From: Wyeomyia smithii | Taxonomy: Eukaryota > Arthropoda > Insecta > Diptera > Culicidae | DNA length: 64,000 nucleotides | Direction of reading: 5' to 3' | NCBI RefSeq assembly: GCF_029784165.1 | Contig: NC_073694.1 | Location: 25,864,506 to 25,928,505 of the forward strand | In this document: in pieces, positions 1 through 11,505 of the stretch | Layout: every line of letters starts with the position of its first letter | Numbering within the stretch: the stretch's first letter is position 1 | Program-made: the position numbers and the translations under genes | The notes under the pieces: generated by a model | Told to the model about the DNA's origin: nothing | Databases searched by the model: none | The model's input: the letters and a program-made list of their open reading frames with translations, nothing else

Positions 1-2680
1 TGGACAACATCCAGCGAGAGATCCTTCGCAGAAAACATATAACGTGTCACACAGTTGCCAATATAGTTCACTTCCGCTCCTCAGTGCCGGACTTTACCAA
101 AAAAAAAACCCAAATCCTTATTTACCACTTGACAGCGTCACAGTTGAACCAGATCTATTGCCACAGCTGCTGGAATCGGTCAACATCACACCCCCCCGCA
201 CAGAAGAATGCTAAATGCGGGTGATTTTGTTTCCCACGCCCGATCGGTCGGTCGGGAAGGGGCAAGGTGTAGCACAACCTGAACCAAACGAGCGCTACAC
301 AGTCGGCTGGTTCTGAATGAAACGAACACACAGCAGAAAAAAAAAGCTGCCACTCACAGGACAATTCTCACCGTTGTCATTGCCGAGCAATCCGGCGCAC
401 CAAGGGGGAGGCGGACCGAACCGGGATTGGTTTATCCAGGTGGATTTAATGTGCTTTTAATGATAAAGTATCATCATCCGGTGTTGAGTGAAGGAGGGTG
501 GGTGGGAGGAAGCAGGTGGCAAATGTGTGACTGTCAGTTGTTCACGCCGAGCATTGCATTGTTAGATTCTGTTCCACCAAAGTTGGAACAGAACAAAAAA
601 AAAATGTTTGTTGGATTTAATAGAATAGAATTGGTCAACCGATCGGTACTGGGATGTGATTGTGATAAAGAAATAACTTGCCAACTAAACACAATTGGCA
701 CCGTGGAAACATGTCGGACAAAGCAAATGTGGAGACTGATTATCATCGGAGTCCTGTTTAAAAAGCATCCAGACCAAGAGCCGAGCGCGGTTGTATTGAA
801 ATTCAGGGCATAATTCCACTTTACCACCGAAGAGAAGGACGATGGGACCGCCACCGAGCTGGGAAATAGTGAATAGAGACTAGAAACACAATGGAATACG
901 TGCCGATGTGCGTTTGGTGGGCTTTCTGTATCGAAGGATATCGGCAAATAATCGTTGCCAATAGTCCACAAAGCCAACCGCAGCAGCATCCCTAAAAGAG
1001 CGAAATTGCAAAGCCATTGTGCGTCGTTGCGCGTTTCCGGAGCTTAACAGCGTAGCCTAGCGGAAGCCGACCTTGCTGTAACGCGCGATCGTTCGACAAT
1101 CAGCTTACAGAATATTAATTGCTTCGCTCACATCGGGGGATGGTGTAACGCACCCATATAGGACAGACAAAAGTTGGTGTCATTACACTAACTGTGGCTT
1201 TGATTGAGCTCAATTGGTTTTATCATCCTCCTGCTGCTGCCGAAAGTTGGTAAAGCTGATGACACCCCTCAGCAACTGCAAACTTGCTGCTCTATTAATA
1301 GCAGGGAGTTCGAACCAACTTTGTTCCGATGTCAGCATCTATGATCCCTGGATAAATCTTGACGAAAGAATTTGCAAGGTTTCCTCTTTTCTCTGTTATC
1401 TTATCAAACGGCCAACCACTCGGCGGAAGACGATGTGACGGAAAGGATTTATACTTTCTCCCGCCTTCTAGGGGTGATTTCCTTCTCCCTAGCCTTCGTT
1501 TATCACAGCGCACACAGCTTTAAGCGCCATCTTTAACACACGAAAAAGCCCCATCTCCGTTTTAACATCCAGCACAGCAGTCTCAAGTGCTTGACAATCG
1601 ACGACTGGCGTCACAACGACGACCAGTTTTAGCTTCTTACCATCACTTGTTCCCACCAGTCACAGCTTCCCTTTCTTGTTGTGGTCACCGGAGCAATTGC
1701 TTTATAAATATGCGTGTTCCATTCTGCCTTCCGAGTTCGGTCCGAAAGCTTCGAGAGAATGTTTTAATCAAACATTTTGCGGTTTTCAATTTTCTTCCGA
1801 CGAACGGAACGGACGAACGAACGATCAGCGCGCAAATGCGGCCAGCGCAGGGTCAACGAAGCGAGGCATCAAAGGGACCTCGACTTTCGATGCTGTGATA
1901 CGGACTGCAGCAGTATCAGACTTTAAGTTAGGTGGTTGCCCGTAGCTGAGGAGGATGCTGTGTGTGTTTTTTTTTTCACTTTGTCACTGGCTGGCAGCGA
2001 AAGGTCGGAAAATAATCTGGGGATTTTATATTTGGCTTGACCGTTTTAGTTTCAGAGCCACAGTCAAAGTTGGTAATAGTGGTAGCATCACGGTCCGGGT
2101 AGAGTATCACATACCGATCCATCTTTGAAGTTATTGACGGCGATAGAAGCTGAATAGCTTAATGCTAATCAAGGAAAAATATATTTATATTCAACTCTGT
2201 TGCGTTTGTTTCGAAACCGCTTTTAGTGAAATTGTTTTTTTGTATGATCGATGAAATATTTCAACAGATACTAACCAAATACTTTAACTGTTAATACAAA
2301 ATCTACCAAATATTTTAAATTATAAAAATATACTTGAATCTTTTTTTTTGACTAATTTCTAATTGACTTTGGGCTCAGGAATAAAGTAAACCACAATGAA
2401 ATTATTTAAGATCATTTTTTATTTATATAGTACCCATCTAAACGCGATTATTTATTTCTTAACTCATTTTCAGCTTATTTCTGATACATTTTTTTGTTTT
2501 TGTAAGTGATTTTGATCCATTCAGACTAACTCATTATTAATTTCTAACCCATTTTCAGGTATTGTTGACTAATTTTTAATTTATTTATTACTTATTTTAC
2601 CATCTTTCGATTACTTTCATTTATGACTTTCTCTTTTAAACTTATTTAACAATTATTTGAGAAAGAAAGAAAGAATAGAA
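1..2680. other. intergenic or intronic sequence, no gene seen
   Basis: 1-2030 has mixed composition with several short unremarkable open frames and a G-rich motif near 255-271. 2160-2660 is AT-rich with TTATTTATTTA-like words. Nothing coding is supported. Confidence 0.6.
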
Positions 2681-2689
2681 CACCTGGTT

Positions 2690-3480
2690 AGCCGTAGCAA
2701 AGCCGATTACGCTAGTATCAGCTGGCATTCCGAATTTGCTTTCGGCTTAAACAAATCATTCAACGATTGGTCAAATATCTCAGCTGCAGCGCGGGGGTTT
2801 CGGTCTTCTTCCCTGTAATAAAGCTATGCCTCATTTTGGCAGCAACACAAGCAGCTAAACTGTGCTGGATCTCAGCAATCAAAATTAACCGCGACCGTCT
2901 GTTTTATTGAGCGTGAAGACAGCTTTTTCAGTGTGTGTTGTCAGCGTGCCCTTTTCCCTCACTGTCGAGGTAGCACAAAGGTTATGATCAGCATCATATC
3001 CAATTTCGAACCGCAGACTGCCCTTCTTAGGGCAACTAAACGAGTAATTGAAGATTGATCGCTAGACTAGAGTTCAGTCAGTGACATCGTATTTTCTTAT
3101 GTGAGTCAACAGCCGAGAGCCCTCCAACAGCTCGTTTGCACGAAAACTGGAAAATTTTACACTTCATTCAGAATATTAAACGCTTTAACAAAGGCGGTTA
3201 ATACGACTTCACAGTAATAATTTGAACTCGATTCACAATCAGAGTTGCAATATGATGCAACACGCAACAGCGAGCAAAAGAAATCGCTTATGTTCCAAGT
3301 TGCAATATAACACGGGTATTTTTGATGTGTGTGCGTGAGACCACTATCCGTCTTTTTCAGCTGGTTACAAACATGAAATGCGATTTTTCGAACCTTTCGT
3401 CTAATGAAGATGAGAGAATGTGAAACTTGAAAAAATGCGGAGGCTATTCTGGTCAAACTAATTACACTCTTTTGTTAGAT
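2690..3480 (+). repeat. partial copy of a large dispersed repeat
   Basis: It shares ordered blocks with 55470-56280: GTTTCGGTCTTCTTCCC, GCAGCAACACAAGC, GTGCTGGATC, GACAGCTTT, AAACGAGTAATTGAAG, TGATGCAACACGCAACAGCG and GTGTGAGA/ACCAC-type segments. It stops about 25 bp before the ITmD37E element. A short further piece (TTTGCTTTCAGCTTAAACAA) is at 4857-4876. Non-coding. Confidence 0.72.
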
Positions 3481-3505
3481 GGTAGGACGGACGGACGGTT
3501 CTATA

Positions 3506-4802
3506 GACCGTTCCGCTAATTATAAATACAATTACGATCAACCGTCATTTCAAATAACGTGCAGTATTCAAGCAAACGTTGGCTGCGTCCTGTTGTTTAC
3601 ATTCAAAAGAAACAGATGCTGTCATTTTTTATAATATTTAGTGCGAAATTTTGAAAATGCGTGGCCTTTCTCCCGAGCAAAGAAAGCGAATTGTGCACAA
3701 ATGGGGCACCGTGAGTGGTCTTTCTATAAGAAAATTAGCCAGAGAAGAAGGTAGAGGTGTCGGAGCAGTTCAAACCGCATTGCGGAAGTATTGTGAAGAG
3801 TGCACATTTACTGATGCCCCAAGACATGGTAGAAAACCCGGGCCTGTTGATCCCACAATGGACAAAAAGGTTAAGGAATACTACAAGCGGCATCCTTCAG
3901 TATCAGTACGAGATGTGGCGAGAAACTTGGAACCCCGGCGAGTAACGTTATGCGTGCCAAGGGAAGAATGGGTCTGCAGACCCGTCGGAAGCAGAAGCAG
4001 CCAAAACGAAATCCAAAACAAGCTGAATCTGTGAAACCGAGAGCTCGGAAGCTTTATGACAAACTTCTGACCAAAAAAATGGGGTGTTTTATCATGGATG
4101 ACGAAACCTACATAAAACTGGAGTATAAGACTCTGCCAGGACCGCAATTTTATACATAACCGAAGGGAAAGGTTGTCCCTGGACCAGTGAAAGCCATTTA
4201 CACCGAAAAATTCGGCAAGAAGGTAAGGGTTTGGCAGGCCATTTGTGAATGTGGGAAAATATCTCGTCCATTCATTACGAATGACACAATGAATGGTAAA
4301 ATTTACGTGAAAGAGTGTTTTCAGAAAAGGTTGTTACCCATGGTTAAGCAGCATAACAATCCTCCAATCTTTTGGCCCGATCTTGCTTCCTGCCATTACT
4401 CTAAGGATGCACTAGGGTGGTGTAAAACAAATAATGTCACATGTGTCCCAAAGGAGATGAATCCTCCAAACTGCCATGAAATTCACCCTATTGAAACTTT
4501 TTGGGCTTTGACCAAGACAAAGCTGAGGAAATATGTCAAGCCAGCGGACAATGTTGAAATATTTAAAAAAGATTGGCTTAAAGTGGTAAAAATGGTCTAA
4601 GAACACACTGTATAAAAGCTTATGAGTAGTGTTAAGAGAAAAGTTAGAGAACTCGCGTATCCTACGAAAAATAATCCCAACTTGAATTGAAACTGGAAAG
4701 AAAACACTTATTATCTATATTGCAGAATAAAATGCCCCGAAATATCCTGTATTTTTTGTTTTATTCAAGAAAGAAGATGTATTTATAATTTTCGGAACAG
4801 TC
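3506..4802 (+). mobile_element. ITmD37E-type transposon, full length but decayed
   Basis: Inverted ends read GACCGTTCCGCTAATTATAA (left) and, reversed, GACTGTTCCGAAAATTATAA (right). Each is bordered by TA (3504-3505 and 4803-4804). The 1297 bp between them hold one transposase gene in the + direction. The family is a mosquito IS630-Tc1-mariner group with a DD37E triad. It is inserted just beyond the end of an unrelated repeat copy (2690-3480). Confidence 0.9.
3657..4600 (+). pseudogene. ITmD37E transposase, one frameshift and one stop
   Basis: The start is the ATG at 3657 (MRGLSPEQRKRIV), preceded by an A-rich context. The N-terminal helix-turn-helix (about residues 1-90) is open up to about 3930. 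A one-base loss there moves the frame, and the gene continues from about 3932 in the frame that contains MRAKGRMG, the first catalytic block FIMDDETYIKL, and an early stop (TAA, 4157-4159). It then continues through WQAICECGKISRPFIT to PDLASCHYSKD and the last block HEIHPIETFWA. The Asp in PDLA and the Glu in PIET are separated by 37 residues, which defines DD37E. All three catalytic residues survive. The gene cannot make a functional enzyme, but its ends could still be mobilised by an intact relative. Confidence 0.92.
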
Positions 4803-5195
4803 TATATATTGGCAGTAGCGTATTGGGTTGTGGTAGTGGCAGCTGGCTTTACAAATTTGCTTTCAGCTTAAACAAACAATTCGCCTGTTGGTCACATACC
4901 ATTCAATTCTGCCACAACGCAGAATCGATGGTTTTGAGAAAATTGTGTTTGAAAATTAGCGTCAAAAATTTTCATTTTTCATTTCATTATTTAATGAAGA
5001 AATTTGATTTGAGCAAGCCATAGTAGACTTTATTACTCACTAGTTTTTGGATACAACTTTCTACTTTCTGAGACATTGATAAATTTAATTGTTTTTTTGA
5101 TTCATTTTATCACCATTTCAAATCTTCAAGCATTTTTAAATAAGTATTGACTTTGAAGAAAAATGATTTTTTTTTATTATATTAAATTTGATTTG

Positions 5196-5246
5196 ATCAA
5201 AAATTAAATTCAACATATTTTAAATATGTTGAATTAAATTTTTGAT
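5196..5246. repeat. 51-bp AT-rich palindrome
   Basis: ATCAAAAATTAAATTCAACA is followed almost immediately by its reverse complement (TGTTGAATTAAATTTTTGAT), with an ATTTTAAATA centre. One mismatch per arm. It would form a cruciform or hairpin. Not part of a recognised element. Confidence 0.85.
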
Positions 5247-5330
5247 AGTTTTGATAAATAAAAGTTTTCAAAAACATTTTTGTCACACTTTTACCGTTTT
5301 AAAAAAGGGTACATTTTTTGGCTAATTTTT

Positions 5331-5346
5331 GACGTAGAACTACGTC
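5331..5346. repeat. GACGTAGAACTACGTC near-palindrome
   Basis: One of about seven copies. The 3' flank (CACTATACTAAGGTACATTC) matches the copy at 33980 (TTACTATACTGGGATGCATT), so this is a family edge, not a chance palindrome. Confidence 0.8.
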
Positions 5347-5399
5347 CTTTTCACTATACTAAGGTACATTCTATGGTAACTGAGATTAGTATGGAACGT

Positions 5400-6243
5400 T
5401 TTTTTTTGCTTTCAGAAAGCTCGTTTCAAATATAACTTTTTACAGTGATTTTCTACAAGTTTTCAATATTTTGCAATGTTGTTTTTTCTCGTATATTCCA
5501 ATAGTCATTGAAGGTTTTTCTTAAAATAATGCACTTATTTAATTACGGATATCAACAAAATCTGCAAATATCTGCATACAATCCATTTCTTTATTAAAGT
5601 ATTAGTCAAACATCATCTAATCCAGACATAAGCATTTGTCTCTCTTTGTGTATATATGATATATGTTAGTGAATTCGTGCATTTTATAAATGAAAATCTT
5701 CAATAACTAGGGAAATATAAGTGATAAAAAAAACCTTTTCCGATTAAATTATGTGTTTTGTTATAGCAGGGAACGCTAAAAACATTGAAAAAATTTGAAA
5801 AAAAAACGGCATAATATGTAGTATTAACAAAACGATTTTCAGAGGCATTCTATGGAGAACTCCACAAAAGTCTGAAAATTTGTTTCTTATGAAATTTTTG
5901 CCGAGTAAAATTAATTTTTCATGCAAAAATGCGAAAAAAATTCTTTTCTCACTCTCAGGTGGACTAATCACAAAACGGATACTTCCATAGAACTAGAACA
6001 TGGTTTTTGTTTTTTATAAAATCTGCTACAACTTTGCCGAACTAACTGTGTTTTTTTTTTATAAGCGAAGATAAAAAAAAGAAATTTCGTTTGTCACTTT
6101 AAGTTGGATTGTCCAAAAAGTTGTAACTCCTATAAAATGAAAATAACTAATGGAACAACTTTGCTGAAGACACTGCCGCACTAAAACCAATTTTTTCGGG
6201 TCAAAACAATTTCGATCGCGTTGTTTTAGCTTTGGAAATAGTG
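5400..6243. repeat. degraded relative of the 15057-16525 foldback element
   Basis: It contains the same modules: GTGATTTTCTACAAGTTTTC, CCACAAAAGTCTGAAAATTT, a TTTTGCCGAGTAAAATTAATTT segment (written in part), GGAACAACTTTGCTGAAGAC and the edge TTAGCTTTGGAAATAGTGTG. The order resembles the right arm of the better copy. No gene. Confidence 0.65.
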
Positions 6244-6249
6244 TGCTAT

Positions 6250-7060
6250 GGTTCGAATCAAACCTATGCTGAAAGAAAAACAGAAATGGTCAATTGAATG
6301 TGTTTGTATCATTTGGCATGGAAGCGCTCCTAGCCAAAAGTGTGTTGATCGACTAAACAAAGGGAAATTGTGAGTAAACACGTGCTGTAGAGACGCTGTA
6401 ACGGTCGAAACATGACCTCTATACTTCACATTTGAAACACGATATCGGTCATAGGTAACTTTTACTGGTTTACAAAGCCTCAAAATTAAAACAAAAACGA
6501 CCATCACCAAAATAAACGAAAAATGATATTATGGAGCATAAAAGTTGTTCGGTAAAAATTGATTTAAACTAATTTTGAGTTTAGATCATTACTTGGGCGA
6601 TGTAGATTTTGATTCTAGGATAGTTTCAGCATGATTTAAGCCAATAAAAAAAGACAAGAAAATTTTTTTTTGGTGAATATAACCCCTTAATAGTGATGAT
6701 TGTTCGGACATAATAGAACAAAACTAAAAATGATTTTTTGAATTTTTTTCTTCAGATTTTTGTAAACAGTGTGCATTGTGTAACCTGTGCGGTTGCCATT
6801 TCAGCATCGAGTGGAAAATTTATCTAATTTTGGGTAACGCTGCAAGAGCGTGTTCACGTAAAAATAACCCTTATTATGGGTAACTTTGCGAGGGAGTGAA
6901 TCAGTGAAAATTACCCGCACTTGAACACCCCCGCAGCAGCATGTACCCAACATGACAACTGTCACCACTTGCGCTGAATATCGTTCACATAAGTTTGTTT
7001 ATTTTCGTTTAAATTCGTTCGTTTTTCCGTTTGTGAACGATATTGTCGCGTTATATAGGT
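6250..7060. other. no gene seen
   Basis: AT-rich sequence following the degraded foldback copy. At 6830-6930 GGGTAAC and AAATAACCCTTATTATGGGT form a small imperfect inverted arrangement; otherwise nothing is recognised. Confidence 0.5.
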
Positions 7061-7790
7061 TCGATAATTTTTATGTCATGTTTGTAGATAAATTGTTAGG
7101 GTTAGATAGGCCGGTATTTTCCTCTAGCTGCGAAAAAGGGGTGCTGAATCCAGTCTCGGCGGGTATGTTGTGGTCGGCAACAGAGGCAGCCATCGCGGGA
7201 TGATCAGTTTAAGCCTCGATCTCGGTACAGGTCACACGTCGCGTTTTGTGTTTATTTTTGTGCGCGTTTTAACTGCTGTTTTTTTTTGCAGTCTGTGTCC
7301 TGTGTGTCTCGCGAAGGTTGTTCCACGGATACGTGTAAGACCAGCGAAGGTTGTTCCGCTGGCCCGGGATTCGTGTGCTACGACTTGGGTTGGCTCGCCG
7401 GTGGTAAGCAGTGTTCGCTACCCCGGCTAAGTGACAAGGAGCGAAGGAAACCACCCCGCCGAAGTTTGCTGCAGGAGCTGTTGGAAACCGCCATTTCAAC
7501 AACGAGCAGCAGCGTCGCCGCAGCCTCCCCTTCCCACCACAAAACAGCAAGAGGAAAAGGACGGAATAAACCGATACGTTTTGTTTTGTTTATTTTGTTT
7601 GTTTTTGTAGTGTTCTAGCAAATGTCCGAAAGTCCGTTTGAGGTATCTGGCCGCCCTGTAAGGGTTTCGCCGGGCAAATCTAGCGTGTACAGGGTGACTC
7701 CCTGTTACAATTGTTGTGGAAGGACAAAATTACTATCTACAACTTGGCCGAAGACACTAAACCGATCAGATAAACCGTTTAGAAGCTAGA
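7060..7790 (+). other. GC-rich segment, possible retroelement leader and gag start
   Basis: A GC-rich stretch unlike its flanks, with an acceptor-like TGTTTTTTTTTGCAG (7290), another TTTGTTTTTGTAG (7612) and then AATAAAC (7565). An ATG at 7621 opens MSESPFEVSGRPVRVSPGKS and a cysteine-containing CYNCCGRTK before a stop near 7788. The downstream part overlaps a common non-coding repeat. It may be the truncated 5' end of a retroelement; no LTRs or other domains were found. Confidence 0.25.
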
Positions 7791-8350
7791 AATATTTTCT
7801 ATCATTGATAAACACGGCCCAGGAGACGTCAGCACAAAATCCGGGACATTAAGTTTCGGGATAATCTCTTCGCCGAGTGCTTACCAGTGATAAAATATAT
7901 TTTAGCGTCGAAACGGATTTTTTTGGTTTGTAGTGACTTCGGCAAAGTTGTAGAAAATAATTTTGCACTCTCAAAAACATATACACTGTATAAAAAAACT
8001 TGAAAATATTTTTTTTTTTCAAAAAAATCATAACTTTTTTAGTTTTTTTTCTACCTTGGTCAAATATGCATCATCGTTTAGTTGAAAATGTGTTGTTTTT
8101 GTGGTACTTAGACATTTGAGTTTTTAAGATATTCGTTTTATAATTATTATTTTATTTATTTTCAAAAAGAGATTTTTTTCTTACGGTGTGTATTTTTTCG
8201 GAACGACAAAGTTACTATCCACAACTTTGTTGAAGGAATAACAGAAAGCTAGCTGCAACTGGAAAAAGTTTCAGCGAAACTGGCGAAATACGCTGAAAAA
8301 TATTTGTTTTAATTCATTATGCTTATTTTGCTATCAGAACCGTTTGTTCC
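7680..8350. repeat. fragments of a dispersed AT-rich repeat (TTCGGCAAAGTTGTAG family)
   Basis: Segments such as CTACAACTTGGCCGAAGACA, CTTCGGCAAAGTTGTAGAAA, an ACATATACACTGTATAAAAA stretch and AACTGGAAAAAGTTTCAGCG recur in the spacer and arms of the foldback element at 22.9-24.5 kb. Non-coding; no intact ends seen. Confidence 0.55.
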
Positions 8351-8641
8351 GGAAATTTTCGTATTATTTTCTGATATTGATTGGTTTGATTTTCAGAGCT
8401 TCTAAAGACTTATTTTCCCGGAGCTATAGTAAAAATTAGAGTTAATTGCAAGTTATCCATTTTTTTGGCATCTAGATACTCTTCAGGTGAAACTCTGTTG
8501 AAGCCACAAGTTCTGAATCCGGTAACGCTTATTACAAATCTACGATAATACCAGAAATGTAAAATTTTTAGGCTTGGCTCGCACAAATTCCAAACATAAG
8601 GTTTATTGCAACAAAATATTCGGGGAACTACGAACATTTTA

Positions 8642-8996
8642 GGGGCCGTTCAAGAATTACGCAAGACATCGTAAGATTTTTTGATAAATCCTCCCACCTC
8701 CTCAAGTGAGATCTTACTGCCAGCTATATAGATTTTAATTTTAGTTTTATCATTATAAAGCAAGCACAGTACTTCGTTTCGTCTTCTGTCCTATATTCGA
8801 GTAATTTCGTAATTTCCTCTTCATGAATTTTATTGTCCACGCTGTCATAAACATGGTTATTGGAACAGCTGCAATAACAATGTTTTTCCTACGTAAGAAA
8901 ATCAATTTAAACCACCTCTCCCTTGAGAGACAGCGCAAGAAAATTGCACTCCCCCCATCCCCCCTCTATTTGCTTATGTAATTATTGAACGGCTCC
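8642..8996. mobile_element. MITE, PIF/Harbinger-like (TTA duplication)
   Basis: Ends are GGGGCCGTTCAAGAATTACG and, reversed, GGAGCCGTTCAATAATTACA, flanked by TTA on both sides (8639-8641 and 8997-8999). The 355-bp element has no coding potential. A 3-bp TTA duplication is typical of PIF/Harbinger non-autonomous elements. Confidence 0.85.
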
Positions 8997-9589
8997 TTAT
9001 TTAAAAAGAAAACATTACATGTCATCGCTTTCTATTTTGATTTAGAGGAAAATTGAGCATGAAAAGTCATAATATTGAATGTTTTGCGTGGCTTTGTGAA
9101 TAACATCTCAATTATCAGTTTCAGATACCTATTATTTTTCATCAAATGTCTTTTCTGAACATCAACGAACATTCTCATGCAAGAAAAAACCCGCATGTCA
9201 ACGCTTTTTTTAGAACGGTTTAAAATGATGATGACTACTGCATATCTCAGGAACGGCGGGAATGATTAATAGAATACGTTTCCAATCAAATCAATGGTCA
9301 CTTTTTACTTTATATTTCCTCTATGTATTTTTCATGGTGTTTTTTTGTCCATATTTTGTCAATTCGATTGTTGTATTTTAACCTTATGATTTTAATCTGT
9401 TTCAAGATTTATCATAGGTTTCTTTAATTTATCCTTGTTTTACTCTCTCTCCGTGTTATATTGTTGTTGGTGAAGTTACTATCCGCCATCGCAATAGGTC
9501 CACAACAGATAGATTTAATATACCTTAAATTACCCCAAATTGTGTTGACGATAAGCTTAAGAAAGCATACTGACAAAGAACGAACAAGA

Positions 9590-9660
9590 TTTTATTCCCC
9601 TGAAAATGTCACTGACCAGTGACGAAACGTCGGATAGTAAAAAACAAAAGTTATTCTAAT
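9590..9660 (+). repeat. GAAACGTCGG repeat, short copy
   Basis: CCCCTGAAAATGTCACTGAC then CAGTGACGAAACGTCGGATA, the same 3'-end type motif as at 59.1 kb but with a different middle. No ORF is attached. Confidence 0.6.
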
Positions 9661-9779
9661 TAGCCGAAAATACACCTAACGCATAAATAACTCCAATAGT
9701 CGAATTTTTTCTAGTTAATTTATCTCTCTTTTTCTACCATTTTTATTATTTCTTGATTAGTTTCTCTGCTATTTTGCTC

Positions 9780-10890
9780 TCACAAAAAACACCCATACCC
9801 GTTATGCTTGTGGAGTGTGCAGGAGTATATCCGGCCTCTAGTAGCTACAAGTATCGAACTTCGGCGTGAATTGTCGTGACTCCGAATGTCTGTAATAATA
9901 TAAGGTAATAGAGCGATAGGACATAATGCTTCGGTGTGAGCGCGTTTCCGGGCCGGGAAGTACTGCTGATATAAGTTTCTCCAGAACATAGTGGCTTCGC
10001 GAGGTACATCCAGATATTTATGATGTGGCCGCTAGTCGAAATTTCGTTCGGTTGATAATTTCGTAATTAGAAAAACGCGATGTGCACCCCACAAAGAATC
10101 GCGTCGGTAGGAATGCGTTTGCTTCCTTCAAGGAACTCATGATTAATACCTGGATGCTTTTCCCCGCGTGACGTATGCAAAGGACCACAATACTTGGCAA
10201 GAAAGATGCTCTTCACTTGTTCGTTTTCGTAATAAGCCAGCTTCGCGCGCAACATCATCTGATTCCGCCAACCACCATGGTGAACACAAACCTTTCCACC
10301 GTAGTCACTGAAATGCAGAGATAGTTTTAGTCTGATCACTATGCCGAAGATCGTCCTAGCTGCTTTCATGATTGCGCGTACACTTGTCAAACTCGCGCCT
10401 GCTGTAATGTGTTTTTCGAGAATATTCGGGAATAGTATTAAACAAATATTTAACCACCTGGATGCTTCGGGTGGTGAATCGCATTCGCGAGGATCTGACA
10501 AGTGAAGTACTCACCGTTCGTCTTCGGAATGAGTTAAATCCGCGCACAAAGCTGTTTGATTCAGTCACTTACCACGGTGACTTAACCCCTCCTCTCCTTC
10601 GCAGTAATGGAGATGCAGAGGTAAAGTCGCACTCCGACAGCAACGACTGCTACATCTCCTTCCTTTAACATCCTTTCCTAATTTAACAATCGTAAGGACT
10701 TGGCCGGGGCCGTTATCGATCCATACGAGGCGGTAGCTACTGAATTGGTGTACACTGAAGATGGCAAACTAATCCCAAGTGGCCTTACACGTGGTTCCTC
10801 GGCAACTTTACTAGCTCGAATGGATCAGGGAGGAGCTCATTTTCTCTGCTGTTTTCTCTCACACTTACTTCTATTTTTATAACGACTTTT
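9780..10890. other. unrecognised open-frame-rich island
   Basis: Both strands are unusually open and coding-like here. On the minus strand, 10501-10067 is open for 144 codons and includes MKAARTIFGIV and RNQMMLRAKLAYYENEQV. On the + strand, 10462-10620 (LRVVNRIREDLTSEVLTVRL, then DSVTYHGDLTPPLLRSNGDAE) could be spliced over a 76-nt GTAAAG...GTAAG intron to 10697 onward (DLAGAVIDPYEAVATELVYT, GLTRGSSATLLARMDQ) in the same phase. I recognise neither protein. The strands cannot both be coding, and either may be chance or a dead transposon. Confidence 0.3.
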
Positions 10891-11455
10891 TACCAGTCAA
10901 CAATAAAGCATTATCAAAATTACCTTTCTTCAAACAATTTCAGAAATTGTTGAGATCTTTCTGGATTTCTGTTCGCTTATACAAATATTCGAATCATGTT
11001 CATTGCACTTTTAAGGTAGTCTTATTCAATTTTATATAGCATCAGTTTCGTACTAACTTTATATTAAAGTTCTCCTAATGAATTTTCCATCCTGGATAAT
11101 TTAGATCTTATTTCGCATAAATTTGCTATCGATGGTAAATAATTCGTTTTCACGTTTCTCGCCGGAATTCCCACCGTAAGTGAAAATTAAAAGAGCAAAC
11201 ATTTTTTCGATCAAGCATAAGCGAAGCAAAAAATATAATGTTGCAGAAAGTTTTGTAACCTTTTTACCCTCTCTCATTGGTGCGTAAAAATATCTAGCAA
11301 ATCCCCAATCGAACGGATATTTCTATCTTACCGGGCGGCGTCGTCTTGCCTCGGGGGCGTTTCTCTCGAACTAGAAGGGTGAAATTAATGGAAAATTTGA
11401 CGTAAATTTTCCGGTCGGTAATTCCGTCCGCTTTCGAATCGTTTATCAAATTTGT

Positions 11456-11505
11456 TACTAAGTTGGTTTACCTTTTTTCTCGTTTTTTTTTTTCAGGTGA
11501 GTTTT
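11456..11505 (+). promoter_or_regulatory. candidate recursive-splicing (ratchet) site
   Basis: A possible branch sequence TACTAAG (about 11456) is followed by a near-continuous pyrimidine tract (11471-11493), then TTTCAG|GTGAGT with the junction at 11496/11497. A 3' splice site fused directly to a strong 5' splice site is the hallmark of zero-nucleotide exons, which remove giant insect introns stepwise. It lies on the same strand as rg, about 49 kb upstream of the first visible exon. The site is read directly; its use is inferred. Confidence 0.6.

Noticed and set aside
534..989. 151-codon minus-strand open frame
   Set aside because: No recognisable motif, overlaps an equally long + strand frame, and no splice or promoter context; likely chance.
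2540..2570. CCCATTTTCAG|GTATTG as a ratchet site
   Set aside because: The donor half (GTATTG) is weak and the surrounding sequence is AT-rich repeat-like.
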